Positions 1 through 12,737 of a stretch of 64,000 nt of DNA are shown here, in pieces; position 1 is the stretch's first letter, and the number at the start of each line of letters is the position of its first letter. This DNA comes from Acanthochlamys bracteata. Lineage: Eukaryota; Streptophyta; Magnoliopsida; Pandanales; Velloziaceae. The notes beneath the pieces are model-generated. The model made no database searches and was not told the DNA's origin. It saw nothing but the letters and a program-made list of their open reading frames with translations. Position numbers and translations under genes: made by a program. The DNA is taken from assembly GCA_019914995.1 (NCBI GenBank), contig CM034142.1:1946001-2010000 (forward strand), given 5' to 3'.

Positions 1-985
1 ACTCTAGATGAAGGAACTTCGAAAGGATTAGCACCAAATATTCCCTTTCTAAGATCTACGTATAGTAGTAGTTTTTGTCTTCTCAATTGTAGAACAACAT
101 ATAATCTCTTAATTTATAATCCAACACTTTAGTGAATGGAATAGCATATGCAACGATAGAATCGTAAATACTTTAACGACTCCAAGTTTTACATAGACTA
201 TTGCTAATAGATTCTAGTACATGCAGTTAAAAAACAATCTAAAAACCTTTAGTATCAATACATCGGGTTCAAATGCCTTCGGTCCATCAATTAGGACCGT
301 AATGACCATATTTTGTCTCAACTTGCTCTTCTAAGCCAATCACATTAATAGCACTATCACTAGATAAACATACTTCACTTTGATCATAGCTCCACTTTGG
401 ATGAAGTAACTGCCAAAGGATGAGCATCGATTACTTTCTGTTTAAGATAAACATACTGCTATGGTGTTTTATCTTCATCGTATAACAACTAATCTCCTAT
501 TTCATCACCGTAGGTAAATTAAAGATCACAATTTAGTGTGGAATGAAATGCTATATGTGCAACAACAGTTTCTTACCCAGTTGAGCGACCCTAAGTTTTG
601 TGTAGACATTAGCAATATATTTGTATACGTGAAGTACAAAGACATTTTAAAAATATTTTTTTATAGAGGTCATTGCAAACATAACTTCTTAACAAATGCA
701 ATCAACCACATGACCTTCTGCAAAAAGCCTATGTCAAAAAGATTAGACAAGATATCATTGGTGGCTACAGTGCTAACAACAACTAATCACAATATTTGTC
801 AATCAGATTGCAAAGGTAAAATTAGGCTACAATTATGAAAGACGAACAAATTGTTCGTGTCATTATTTAGGTGCTTGCTTCAGACCATATAATGATTTAA
901 CAAGTTTACATTATGTTCATTTCCAGGTAAAACAAATACTTCGAATTGTTCCATGTAGACATTCTAATCTAGATCACCACTAAGA
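1..985 (-). mobile_element. Ty1/copia reverse-transcriptase remnant, copy 1
   Basis: No intact frame exists. Read on the minus strand, about 845-925 translates to a decayed copia reverse-transcriptase block close to LVKSLYGLKQAPK followed by a stop and WHEQF, a hallmark of plant copia pol. Related sequence in the same orientation occurs at 4206-4530 and near 41320-42930, which confirms a dispersed repeat. The piece at 230-360 matches the one at 42480-42610. It is an old fragment with no LTRs recognised here. The family call is firm for the 845-925 stretch and is inference for the rest. Confidence 0.6.
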
Positions 986-997
986 ATATTGTTATTA

Positions 998-3415
998 TGT
1001 AATACCGGATGGTTAGGTTAGGGGTAGTTGAGTCAATTTGTCTCTTATCGGCTGTTACATGTAAGCTAGCTGAGCCAAACCCAAATGTTTTCTTCTCAAA
1101 CCTTCTATTATTTTCCAGGTTATTCTTTATATATTCTATTTTCCCTTCCTATTATTCCTTCCTTCACGCTGCCGAAACCCTCACGCGTGCCCCCTCCCAT
1201 GCGATTTCTTCCCCGCTATATTCCCCTCAATTAGTATCCGATTTGTTCCTTTTTCTCCGATCATCCTTGTCTAGCAATCACTGAGCTAATTGCTGCCAAA
1301 GAAGTGCAAGATCACGTTCTGTGCCCCCACTTGTGTGCGTATGCGGCTTCCCTTGAGAAATTCGGCCAGTTCGTCAGTGATTTTTCCATTGAGTGATTCA
1401 GTAGCTCCTCACTTACTGCTCGCTCTTTATTCAATTTGCACCGCATCCAGCTACAATGCCGTTAAGCTAAAAATCCTATATGTTGTCGGCGTCGCTTCCG
1501 ATCGACAATCATCGCGGTGAGCCACCCTGGAGCTATTCATTGTTGCTGTTTATTTGCTGCCACTTGAATTTCCCCATCCAGCCACCTCAATTCCTAGCTA
1601 GTACTTTAGGTCACCGAAATCCGGCAGCCTGGTTGGCTTCGCTTCGCAGTGCTCTTTGTGATCAGAAATTTCAAGGAGTGTGGTCTAAATTTAATTTGGA
1701 ACTTAAACTCTTCGTATTTATACAAGTCTTTATTTTAAAACTAGTACTAGTGCTAGGCGAATGCATTGTGGTTTATTAGGTGACAATAGTTAGGTTAATT
1801 CAGCATTGTATTTTAAAGATCGGTAATCATACTTATGCGTGTTTGATAGAGTTGTTTAAATGTTAGGTTAGTAGGAGTAATATTGTTACTAAAGTTAGAT
1901 TTTGTTGGCTAGTGAATGGTGATTACATGTCTGTAGGTGTCAGGATTGTGAGTGTTATGGTAGGGTAGCTTGGCTTGAAGTTAGCCCGTGAATTCAAGAT
2001 GTAGTAGGGACGCAAGGTGAGGGTTACCGTGCCACCTTTCTTTCTAGATTAATGTTAGATTTTTCGGTACAGGTAACATTTGCTTTGACCCTTCGGCACG
2101 TCTTGCCACTTCGTTGCATACATGATTTACCCCTCATGATGCATGATATATTTATGCATTTGTTATTGAAATATGACATATTTTTATGCATGTTTGTTAT
2201 TGGAACATGATACTATGCATGGTATTTAAATTATTGGAACCTATGTTGACAATAGTATATTTAAGTACGATAATTCTAAGATGATTGATGATGATTTATG
2301 ATTTGTTATCATGTTTTTGCATTGGATGGCACATGAATTATGGATAATGAAATTATGAGTTGGAGCAGACTTTTTATAAGCTTAAGTATACATTATATGT
2401 ATACGTTTGCTTATACGGAAGTATTCTTATCATTATGTTAGGATACTCGCACTGCATCGAGGCAGGCGAGTAAGGGATAGAGATTAGAACTCTAGTGGGT
2501 GCGGAGAGAAGTTACACCCATCTATGGCCATAATATTAGGTAGGCTCATGCGCGTGGGGGAGATATCACGGCCTATCCGGACCGATCAACCGGATGGTGG
2601 TAGGTTCGGAGGGGCGCAGGACACTGAGTGCTGGTAGAGGTATTTGGTTGCAGATTAGATTCGATTTGAATAGCCTTACTCTCTGAATGTTGGATTTCAT
2701 CTTAAAATTTATGATCTCTTAAACTATTATATTTTGATAAAGTATTTTGACATGATAGCTTATTATGTTTTCGACGATAGCACCATTTAAGATTTATTAA
2801 TATTTACTATTTTGTTTTAATTAAATTGTTGCATTTTTAACTCGCGATTTTATATACAGTTTATACTTCATATGTAAATTTTATTAACTGCTTGATTTAT
2901 CTATTTAATTTATTAATTATCTATTTATTGATTTAATAAATTATGTTTAACTAATTATTTATGTATAATTTGATTTTGGTTTAATATTTTATTATGTGTT
3001 GAATTGTTTATAAGTCCTTTACTTATTTTATTTTATTCAAGTACTTATTTTAAATATTTGATTGCTCTAATTGTAAAGTACTTACTAATGTAATATTTAA
3101 TGTGTTTTAATTAAGTATTTATTCATACCCTAGCTTTATTTTTCTTATGAATATTTATTTGAAATGTTGAGTAATATCTTATATAATTTATAAAACATAT
3201 TAATTTGGTTTCATTGGACGCTCTTAGCTTGTTGCATACTGTATTGCATATAACTGTACCCTCCCTACTAAGGACTGAGTCAGTATAGGACGATTCAAAA
3301 CTTAGTAAGAATGATTCGATCTAATCCTTGCATTTTTGTTCATGTAGAATAATAGAAATAAACAATTAGGTAATGCATTAGTGATCTAACCGGTGCAATC
3401 TGTTTTTCACTTCAC
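998..3415 (+). repeat. LTR-like dispersed repeat, copy 1 (about 2.4 kb)
   Basis: It starts with TGTAATACC and matches 58351-60590 along most of its length. The clearest block is about 2445-2700 against 59745-60000, around the shared phrase GATCAACCGGATGGTGGT. Another is 3230-3400 against 60405-60575. The TG start, length and dispersed nature suggest a Ty3/gypsy long LTR. At copy 2 a gypsy gag remnant lies directly upstream. No pol sequence flanks this copy, so it could be a solo LTR. The exact 3' end is uncertain, because copy 1 may continue past 3415. Small open frames at 1009-1779 are not believed to be genes. Confidence 0.5.
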
Positions 3416-4205
3416 TAAGATTGGGCTCATTTTTTTCTTTTTTTTAGCCTCCCACCCCCCCCCCCCGATTTGTTTGAAGCCAGTAGAAAAGAATTCGCCG
3501 TAGCTTCATCTTCGCGCATACATGTTCAAGAGTATACGTCTTTACGTTATTTATTTTATTTTGTATGTAGTTGGCTCTGTGATTCGAAAGACCTGTATAT
3601 TTCTATCGGGTATGTATTTGTTGTTGTGACTTATAATAGATTTGAGAAGATAATAATAAGAAATGGTTGATGTATTTGTCCTATTAAGTTGTTGTTTAAA
3701 ATTCTAATTGTGATATTCATAGTGCTAAAGTATATCATGGTAAATGTGCAGGTATCCTCCTAGATTTGGGAATCGTTCTTTGAAAAATTTGAAAATTTTG
3801 ATGCTATATATATTTGAATTGTTTAGGACAGAATCGATGCTAAGCGAATAGACTTTCTCGGTATGCATGAAGATAGTATAACACAGTCAAGATTATGCAA
3901 TTAACATGACTTTCTTCCTCGTAAAATGCAGTTTCTTTCATATAAGTCCAACAGTATTTAATTTGTACTAACACACGTGACCTATAAGCCAACTTGTAGT
4001 AGTAATTAATCAAAAGATTGCAGGATCCTAGCTCAACTCTATTTAGCTCTCACCAAGTCGCAGAAGTAAAATTAGCAATGCATGTGTATGAGTTAGAATC
4101 ACGTGTCTAAGAGTTATCTTTTTTATGATCACCAACTTAAAAGCACTCGCGAAAAAAACAAAATAATATGAAGTTCTAGCAATGAATGTGTATGACATTG
4201 CTAAC
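3416..4205. other. Non-genic interval
   Basis: No coding sequence is supported. It holds a run of about 14 cytosines near 3453-3466 and AT-rich sequence that may continue the preceding LTR-like repeat. Confidence 0.5.
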
Positions 4206-4530
4206 ATATCTTCTTAAATAAAAGTAATCAGCCACATGACCCTTCTGGAAAGAGCCTTTGTAAAAGAAGATTTGACAGGATATCATGGGTGGCTGCAGTG
4301 CTAACAACAACTAATCACAATATTTTCCAATCAGAATGCTGAGAAGATTAGGCAACCAATTATAAAAGACGAACAAATTGTTTCGTGCCATTATTTAGGT
4401 GCTTGTATTAAACCATTTAATGATTTAACAAGTTTACATACTTTATGTTCATTTTTAGATAAAACAAATTCTTCTAATTGTTTCATGTAAACCTTCTACT
4501 CCAGATCATCATTTAACAATGATATTTTTA
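4206..4530 (-). mobile_element. Ty1/copia reverse-transcriptase remnant, copy 2
   Basis: The minus strand reads FDVKISLLNDDLE, a stop, then KVYMKQLEEFV, and further on KLVKSLNGLIQAPK, a stop and WHET. This is the copia reverse-transcriptase segment that normally reads FDVK-AFL-GDLEE through YGLKQAP. It matches copy 1 over about 700-985. It lies directly 3' of the last exon of the S9 peptidase pseudogene (stop at 4665). Stops throughout make it inactive. Confidence 0.7.
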
Positions 4531-4664
4531 CATCAAATGGATTCCTAAGGATCATAAAAATCATGAATCGATTCTTAAATGAATCTATTCTTAAGCAAAC
4601 AAACTCCCAATTATGATTAGGACAATTTATTACCTCATAGCGAAACTGGCACAAGAGCAAATTA

Positions 4665-6386
4665 TCATTCCAAATCAAAGTTGTCAACTTTTAATGGGCA
4701 TATTTTGTCAGCCACATCAAAGTGACCTACTAGCCTCGCAAGAAACATCATCTGCTGTTCCGGTGTAAACTTAATATTCTCAGCGTACGTCCGATAGCAA
4801 AGTCGAACTCAAATTGTTAGTACCCTAGAGGAAAAGTGCACAGCAATCCTCTAATAGTAGTAAAAGGCATATACCTTCCATGCTGTTCTCCTTCAAATTC
4901 CACCAGAGCAACTGGCAAACCTTTTTCCTTGAGAGCCTTGTATAAAAATATCTTACGAGCTTGACCTGGTGGCACAATATGCATTTATAATGCATAATGT
5001 TAGTAAAATTGGTGCGACAGTAATCTACTTCCCCTTAATCATTCAAAGAATTTACGTTAACAAAGTAAATCTGGCTCCATGTATTATGAAGTTTAAACAT
5101 ACCATGACAATAGATCCAACAGATAGCACATGATAGAAAAGAATATAGAATTCCATAAAATAAAGAACTCCAATAGGTGACAGTATTAAGGACTTCCATA
5201 ATAATAGCCATATACATACCTTGTCTTCCAAACCCTGAAACAAGATGCCAAACAAATTTCTAATTAAGGTAAAGCATGTCACTGTTAGTTTGCAGAAGCA
5301 TAAAGCAAAACAAAATCTTGTCTTTCACCTTGCTTTAAGAAGTCATCAGGAAAAGAAGAGTACAGAGAACATAAATAATGATGTCAGCAAAGCCAAGAGG
5401 TAACGCCAGTAATGATGAACAAGAAAATGGATACCTTCCTTTAACATTTCAATATTCATCAGAAAAAGGAGAGGAGAAAGAAGGATTTCAGCTAGACAAT
5501 GATGGTAGCCAAGATTTAATTCAGGGATTAACAAGAAAATTGGAAGTGGATCCAACTTGATCATTGAAACTACTAGGAGTCTATATTGATTCATTACATA
5601 TATGTGCATATATCAAAGGTTAGTATACTTCAAACAACAGAAGTTACATACTCAATAAAATAGGGGGTGCGTATTCAAACAAGCTAAATCATGTGTGATT
5701 TATGTCCAGCAGACCACCCTAAAGATGCAACCCAAAACTCATCATATAAGATGAACTTGTTTATATATTATTGGTACTTACACCATACAAAGATGCACCA
5801 GCCTTAAACGTATCTTTGAACGCAAGACAGGCCAATGTAGTATACCCACCAGCTGACCTTCCTGTTATACAAAGACAGTTCCTGTCGACCTTTCCTTTTG
5901 AGGCCTATGAAATCATTTTAACCAAAATACTTCAAATTTCTTTATATGGACCTACAAACATGGAAAATATAGAAAAAAGTAGGATGATACCCGAAATAAA
6001 GCACAACTGCAGCAATCGTTAACATCCACAATGCCCTATTGCCCTAGAAGCCGTTCTCTGAATTGTCTGCATAACCTCTGATAAAGCACATTTTCTTCAG
6101 GCAGAAACTTTCATGGGATGAAAAATAAGAAGATTGCAAATTCAACAGAAACTACTTTGATATAAACGGTAAAGGTCGAGATCAAGCAAGACTTAATCCC
6201 ATTAGCTGGAGTCAGATTATCTATGGTTCAAGAAGTAAGTCTAAACGTCATTGGTCCATTCAAGGAAGTAACAAGAGGACAAACCTGTGCTCCCTCCATA
6301 GTTGACATCCACAAAAGCCCACCCTCGACTAGTCCAATATTGGATACTAAGATCTAGCACACCACGTGTTTCAGCTGTGGGTCCTC
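4665..6386 (-). pseudogene. S9 prolyl-oligopeptidase-like pseudogene, 3' (catalytic) exons
   Basis: The intact family is a plant serine peptidase with a beta-propeller and an alpha/beta-hydrolase domain. Exons seen in transcription order: 6386-6285 (GPTAETRG, then [18 protein letters not shown]); 6075-5991 (RERLLG region, one base short and with a Trp-to-stop change); 5904-5782, open and in phase, with nucleophile motif GRSAGG and [10 protein letters not shown]; a badly decayed exon near 5733-5672; a perfect 15-base micro-exon 5234-5220 (GLEDK); 4978-4875 (VPPGQARK, ALKEKGLPVALVEFEGEQHG), whose acceptor reads TGCAT instead of TGCAG; and a last exon from about 4785 to the stop at 4665 (IKFTPEQQMMFLARLVGHF). 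The exon with the conserved SPINFVDKFSCPIILFQ block is nearly unrecognisable. The family is clear from motif order. Pseudogene status rests on these lesions. Confidence 0.8.
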
Positions 6387-7756
6387 CTGCGAAAGATGTC
6401 AAATCTAATCACAAAAGAAACTAGGATCCATTTCTCTAATTTCTACATGATAAGGAATACTAGTGAGCATACACATGGATCCTTTAATCTTAAAACGAGC
6501 GTGAAACTTTCCACCCAAAAAACAAAAAGGAAAAGAAAATCATACAAGGAAGGTAAATGCCTCCCATGAGAGCAGACATCCATAGGAATTTGCATATCTG
6601 TAACCACCAAAATTCTGCAATGATATTTGTTTAAATTCATGTTGTCTAAAAGTCTTAAATTGAGATTATGTAGGATACAGATCACTGAAAGGGCAGTACT
6701 AATTTGTCTCAATTTTCGAGATTCGCATTCAATATTTGACATTGGGCAATCCGAAGAAGAGATAGGAAAAGTGAAAGCTAATCAGATAAGAACCTGAAGT
6801 TAGTTACATGTGGAAATATGATATTTTAGAAAAGGATCTACCCAGCAGTAGAATCTAACACACTGGTTATGGGTAATCCACTTTAGATTTCGAAGGGCAT
6901 CTATATACTTATATAGACACCCTTCTGATTCCACTTTTGATTCCGAATGGCATCTATATGCTTATATACTAAAACAAAGTAAAACAATATACGCCACATG
7001 CCCCATTTTAACTTTTGTATTCCATTCCTTAAATATAATTACTAAATTGGATGATGTTTTGTTGGTTAATTGATAACTTCTTAGGCAACATATTTATATG
7101 CTTTTGGAAGAAAGTTTGAAGCTTTTTAAATGCACTTTATAATCTTTTGACACATCTTTTCATTTGTTTATGAACCCGGAAGGAAACATAGCCTTTTAAT
7201 AAATCTTAGAAATAACCGGTACGGTAAAGCAAGTGGCTATTTAAGGCTAAAAACCAAACAATGGTTCATTTTACGAAACTATAGCTACGCCAAATATTCC
7301 AACTCCAAATTTGTCATCTAGTTTCAACCCTACCATTGATTTAGTTAATCTATTTATACATAAAGTTTAAACCAGTAAAAAAATAACTGAATAATTAAAC
7401 AAATAGTTAGGACCCAGTTTGATAGGTTTTTAAATGTGCATGACACAGGTATTAAGCTAGTTATTAACTATAGTGGACTTCCTCTAATATTTTGAAACAC
7501 ACCCAAAGCCGCTAATGCAACCTTCTCTGTTTGGTGGCAAATTCTCATTCCTCTTTAACATGTGGATATTTCCAGAAAATTTTAAGAATTTAATAGGTGT
7601 ATCCATGAGTGCAGCAATGAATGGTAGTTATATGTTTTATGATCCTTTGCAACAGTGTCCTTGTTGTGTGTGTTTAAGAGAATACAAATGAAATTCCCTC
7701 CATATAATACTATTAATTTATCAAATTATAAATATCTTATACAAATTCATGGACCA

Positions 7757-7773
7757 ATATATATATATATATA
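7757..7773. repeat. (TA)n tract at MULE-1 left edge
   Basis: A short TA run directly outside the left terminal inverted repeat. A longer TA run (13732-13755) abuts the right end. Either could be the target-site duplication or pre-existing microsatellite. Confidence 0.8.
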
Positions 7774-8788
7774 GGATTGAGATATATACACATATATTAC
7801 TGTGCATACACACCCACACACCCAATCTCAGCCGTCTGATCGCTTGATCAGACGGCTGAAAGAGAAAAAAAACGCGAAGAAAGAAAACGCGGTGCGAGCA
7901 AGGACTTATCCAATTTTCATGCGTTCCCTTTCATTCTTCTTCCTCGTCTCGCCCGAGCACGACTCTCTCTCGCCTTCCTCTCAATTGTTCCTGCCGGTGC
8001 TCTCCCACCGGCAGGCTTCGCTTTTCTTCATTTCTTCTTCTTCCTCTCTTCCTCGGTGTGCTCTCCGGCGTTTCTTTCTCTCTTCGGGCGGAACGAGCGT
8101 GTGTGTGGATCGGTTCGGGTTTCGCCGTCGACCACGATTAAGAGAATCCGACGACATGAATGGGAAATTCCCTCTGTCTCCCTCCTATGTTACTTTTCTT
8201 AGCTTCAATTTCACCCGCTCCGGTGATTTTTACGGTCCGACTGGCTAAGGCTGCTCCGAGTCGCCGCGGTAAGGTAATTTTTTTAATTCTTGATTTTCTT
8301 CTCTCAATTGATGTTCTCTTTCGAACCCGTAATTTTGTTGAGTTTTTTTGCATTTTTCTCTCAGAATTGGCAGGGCCGATCGGCTCACCTAGGATGCTGT
8401 CGAAGACGATAGTTCTGTAAGGTTGAATTTGCGATAATTTTATTAGTTTGCTTCACATTGTGGTAAGCTCTTGGTTGTTTTTGTTCAGTTTTTTATTCTT
8501 TTGGTGAGTCGATTTTGTTCAGTTTTTTCGTTGGCTGATGATGTTCGGCGTGTTTTTTTTTTTCCTTTCTGTTACAGGGAAGAGTTCATGCAGTGTCAAA
8601 GATTTGCTCAAAGCATTCGAGAAAAAGGTTCAAAGCTGCTCACGGCTCACCATAATTTCTGTTATATTTTTTGAATTTCTTCTCAGCTGGAGCAGCTTCC
8701 TAAGCTCATGTTGTGTCATTCCTCTCAAGACATTCCTAAGCTGCAGCAGCTGAAAAAATTCCTTCTTGTCAAGATTTCTGAATGTTCA
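7774..8788 (+). repeat. MULE-1 left terminal inverted repeat
   Basis: Inverted match to 12738-13731. Near the outer end, 7829-7858 is a perfect 30-base palindrome (arms CAGCCGTCTGATC, loop GCTT) that can form a stem-loop. The inner part has C/T-rich stretches and open frames (7802-8248 and others) that also occur inverted in the right arm. I read these as repeat sequence, not genes. It may hold the transposase promoter. Confidence 0.85.
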
Positions 8789-9425
8789 CATTCATGTGCT
8801 TGTACTGTCAATCTGTTTGTCTTGTAAAGTAGATGTTGTGTTTAGAACAGAGGAAGTTGAGAAAATGAATTACCTTCTTTGTAATTGTGGTGAATGGAAT
8901 GAAGGAAGTGTTCTGAATGAATTATTTTGCCAAATCTGTAAATGATTTTCTTGTGGCTGAATTATTCTGAATGAATGAGCATCAGTTTGTGAATGAAGTG
9001 TTGTTTTAATGTAGTAACGAATGAAATCGTTGTGAATACTATGAATGAAGCTGTTGAATCAGTAAGTGGAGAATAGATTACTTAATCTATTCAACTAATG
9101 TAATCAGTAAGTATTGGCACTAATTAAATTATTAAATTTTTATTAAGTTTGTATTGAATTAAAATAAATTGTAATATTAGCAGGTTGCTGCTTATACGAA
9201 AATATTATTTTAAGAGATATGGGTGATCATTAACTGCATGAATGGATAGGGTGGGAGAATGCACAGAGCGCAGGAGATAGCTAACAGTCTCTGTTCTTTC
9301 TTTCCTCCTTTTTCTGTTTTGTTTTCTGCTCTCTGTTTTGCTCGTTTTCGCTGTTCTTTTTCTGCTTCTTCATTCTTTTTTTTTTCGTTTCAAACCTTCT
9401 CCTTAACATTCTAAACTCCAGCACT
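8789..9425 (+). promoter_or_regulatory. MULE-1 sequence 5' of the transposase
   Basis: Non-coding DNA between the left arm and the transposase start. It has many GAATGAAT-like words and a T/C-rich run at 9290-9410 directly before the ATG at 9426. A promoter or leader role is inferred from position only. Confidence 0.3.
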
Positions 9426-11936
9426 ATGGCACATGAATTAAAAGGTATTTGTTTGTCAAGCATCAAATTTACAGCATTACTGTTTCATTCATTACTATAT
9501 TTGAAATTTTGTTTCTCTTTTTCAAAAAATTCAGATTTTGAGTTTGGTTCTCCTCTTCCAAATTCGAATGCAACAAATGAAAATGTCAAGTCACCGCATG
9601 CAGAGATGATATTTGGCAGCCTTGAAGAAGCGAAACAGTTCTATATAAATTATGGAAAATCCAATGGATTTAGTGCGGTGATTCGAAGTACAAATAAGAG
9701 AGTTCGAGGCTCAGATGAAGTAACTACTTGCCAAATGACTTGTGATCGTTTTGGAAATCATAGGAGCCACCCAAGACAAAGTACAGAACAAGAATTAAAA
9801 AAGAGAAGCACGAGTACGGCGAAATGCGGATGTTCTGCAACAATGAGAGTAACAAAACAAGCTACTGGATTGTGGAAAGTTGTGACGTATATCAATAAGC
9901 ACAATCACGATCTAGTTAGTCCAGCAAAGAGGATGCTCATGCCCGTTTGTAAAAATATACCTCCTGCAGCTAAGTGTTTGATTGATTCATTTCGGGATGA
10001 AGGCTTACCCGTCAACAAAGTTGCAAATATATTTGATGGATCACAAAATGATTTTGATGACAGGGATTGCTGGAATAATTTTTGCCGTTCGAAGGAGTAC
10101 AAAAAACCTATTGGAGGTGATGCTACTGCAGTGTTTGATTTCTTTAAAAGAAAAAGTATAGAAGATCGAAATTTCTTTTATGCAATACAAATGGATAATG
10201 AAGCAAGGACAATCAATTTTTTCTGGGTAGATGGTCGATCACGTATTCAATATGAATATTTTGGTGACGTGATATTTTTTGACACTACCTATAGAAAAAA
10301 TGTGTATGACATGCCATTTGCGCTATTCACTGGAGTTAACCATCATATGCAGTCAATCCAGTTTGTTTGTGCATTACTTTTGGATGAGACAGAAGAATTA
10401 TTTCAATGGCTTTTTGAAATATGGCTTGCAGCTATGGGCGGCGTGCCCCATCTTCAATCATGACAGATCAAGACAGAGCTATGACAGCAGCTGTTGCGAA
10501 GATATTCCCAAATACACGACATAGATTTTGTTTATGGCATGTTATGAAAAAATTTGCCGAAAAGTTTTCACATGTTTATTTCAAGAAGTCAAAATTTAAG
10601 AAGGATATCAAGTCGTGTATTCGGGATACTTATATTCCTAACATCTTTGAAAAGAGGTGGGAGGAATTGATATGTGCATATGAGTTGTAGGAAAATGAAT
10701 GGCTTCAAGGAATATACGAGATTCGACAAAAATGGGTACCTGTCTATCACTTGAATACATTCTATGCAGGCACGAACACTACTGGATGCTCTGAACGTAT
10801 GAATGCTACATATAAAAAAAATTTTCAACCAACAACAACTTTCCGAGAATTTGTATTGAAGAACGACAAGTTTTTGAGCAGAATGGTTGCAAAAAGAAAA
10901 AAAAGAGGATTATATCAGTGAACACTCATCTCGTATTATCAATGGTAATTCACTTGTTTTGAAATATGCTGCAAAAGTATATACAAGGAATGTGTACAAG
11001 AAATTCAAGACAGAATTTGAGAGAGCTGAAACAGAGTATGCCCTTTACGACGATGAAAAAGATAGTGATGGCTACACGACTTATATTTATAAGTCTCGAG
11101 TGGAAGGTGATCGGCGTGAGTGGAAGGTAAAATTTTGTCCATCAACAAAGGAAGGTAACTTGAATGTAAACTTTTTGAGTTTATGGGGATTCCTTGTGGG
11201 CACCTTATAAAGGTTTTCTAAAGTCGTGATATAGAGATATCAGATCAGTTTGTCCTTAAAAGATGGATGAAAGGGGCTAATAAATATAGAGCCAACTACG
11301 ATGGTGGACCAGTAAAGAGCAATGAGAAGTCTGAGCTATTGAGAACTACACAACTTCAAATGGTTTTCAATCAATTGATTTATGAAGCGGCCGAAACAGA
11401 CGAGGGATATCAAATCATGTTGCTAACATCACAAGAACTGTCACAACGGCTCAAAGAAGTAAGAAAGGTTGATAATAGGGATAAGATTCTTGTTGACACT
11501 TCAGGTACCAATGACAGCTCATCAGCACCAATTGATGTCTCTCAAGTTTTATTTTTAAATTCCAATATCTCACAAACCAAGGGAAGAAAAAAAGAAGGAA
11601 ATGTTTATAAGGGCAGTACTAGAATTGAAGGAGGTTTGGAGAGAGCTACTTCAAGAGGCAAAGCGAAAATGGGAAGAAAATGTGCTTACTGTAACAAGTA
11701 TGGTGTTCAACATGACAAACGAAATTGTTCTGAAAATCCAAATAGAAAAAAAAAGACAAGTAGGTATTATAATTTTCGTAGTTTTGATTCCTAATATATT
11801 TTATTTTTTTGAAAAAAAATTGAAATTGACATGTGTCTTCATTTTCCTACTGATAGTTCTTGATAGAGATGATGATAAAGACACAAGTGAAGATGGAGAT
11901 AGTGTAGACGAAGAGTTAGCTATTCATTTGGAGTAA
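9426..11936 (+). pseudogene. FAR1-like MULE transposase, broken (MULE-1)
   Basis: It starts ATGGCACATG; a short 5' intron (about 9446-9531) is possible. Domains in order: FAR1-type DNA-binding zinc finger (about 9600-9915; EEAKQFYINYGKSNGFS, later KCGC and NKHNHD); MULE DDE-type core with FFDTTYRKN (about 10280), SIMTDQDRAM (about 10455) and FCLWHVMKK; SWIM-type finger around 11160-11215 (CGHL); and a C-terminal zinc knuckle CAYCNKYG to HDKRNC (11681-11728). A last small acidic exon follows a 97-base intron (11760-11856). Lesions: a one-base loss near 10440 in a G run that is intact in MULE-3, a Gln-to-stop TAG at 10688-10690, and frameshifts near 10897 and 11160. In life it would bind TIRs and catalyse cut-and-paste transposition in the nucleus. 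Confidence 0.85.
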
Positions 11937-12737
11937 AATTAATAAAGTGCTGATGCTATGTATCTGTTTTTGTTTAATGAAATTTAAAAAAAAAATCATA
12001 TTTGTTCGAAAATGTTTGGAGATATGCATGCCTTTGAAGGAGAATTGATGATGCAAGTTTTTCCTTAAGTAAGCTCTGTGTATAGCTCTCTGTAATATAG
12101 CTCTACAAGTTCTTTTCAGCAATATAGCTCTTTGTTGCTGTGCAAGTTTTGTCAAGTAACATATAGCTTTCTGTATAAATCTGCTCTATGTTCAAGGAAA
12201 AAAAAGGAAACAGAAAAGCTGGGAGCCTCTATTGTTTTGATTTCATATATGCTGTTTGATTTATCTGTTTTGAACATATATTGTCTGATTTCACTGTTTT
12301 GAACAAATGCTACTGTCCAGATGAATGAATGAATCCAGATGAGTTCATTCATGCATTCATCGCCAGCATTCACTGCTAGTTAACAGCACTTCATTCACTT
12401 TAATTTCACAGCACCTCATTCATTCATTCATTGCCAGCATTCACTGCTAGTTAATAGCACTTCATTCACTTTGATTTCATAGCACCTCATTCATTCATTC
12501 ATTCATTCATTTACTAAACAGACAACAGCTGCACAATTAATCAAAGCATATTTGTTTTCACAGCACTTCTGATTCATTCATTCATAAAGAATTCACTAGT
12601 GATAGCATCCACAAGAAACCATTCACAGCTTTAGCTCAATATTTCATTCAAAACAACAGAATTCATTCTTTTATCCAATAAAAACTTCATTCACGACGGT
12701 TTGACAGTAGTACACAAAACAATAGCTAAACAAATGC
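11937..12737 (+). repeat. MULE-1 3' internal region with simple and tandem repeats
   Basis: Non-coding. A unit of about 68 bases (beginning near GCCAGCATTCACTGCTAG) occurs twice between about 12352 and 12490, joined by (ATTC)n runs near 12418-12432 and 12487-12513. No gene is seen. Confidence 0.7.

Noticed and set aside
1009-1779. Three overlapping small frames
   Set aside because: They lie inside the LTR-like repeat and are not conserved in copy 2.
7802-8420. Open frames in the MULE-1 left arm (e.g. 7802-8248)
   Set aside because: The same sequence occurs inverted in the right arm with frames broken differently; low-complexity Ser/Phe or Arg-rich translations, no domain.
12352-12513. CRISPR-like array
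   Set aside because: Only two ~68-base tandem units and ATTC microsatellites inside a plant transposon.
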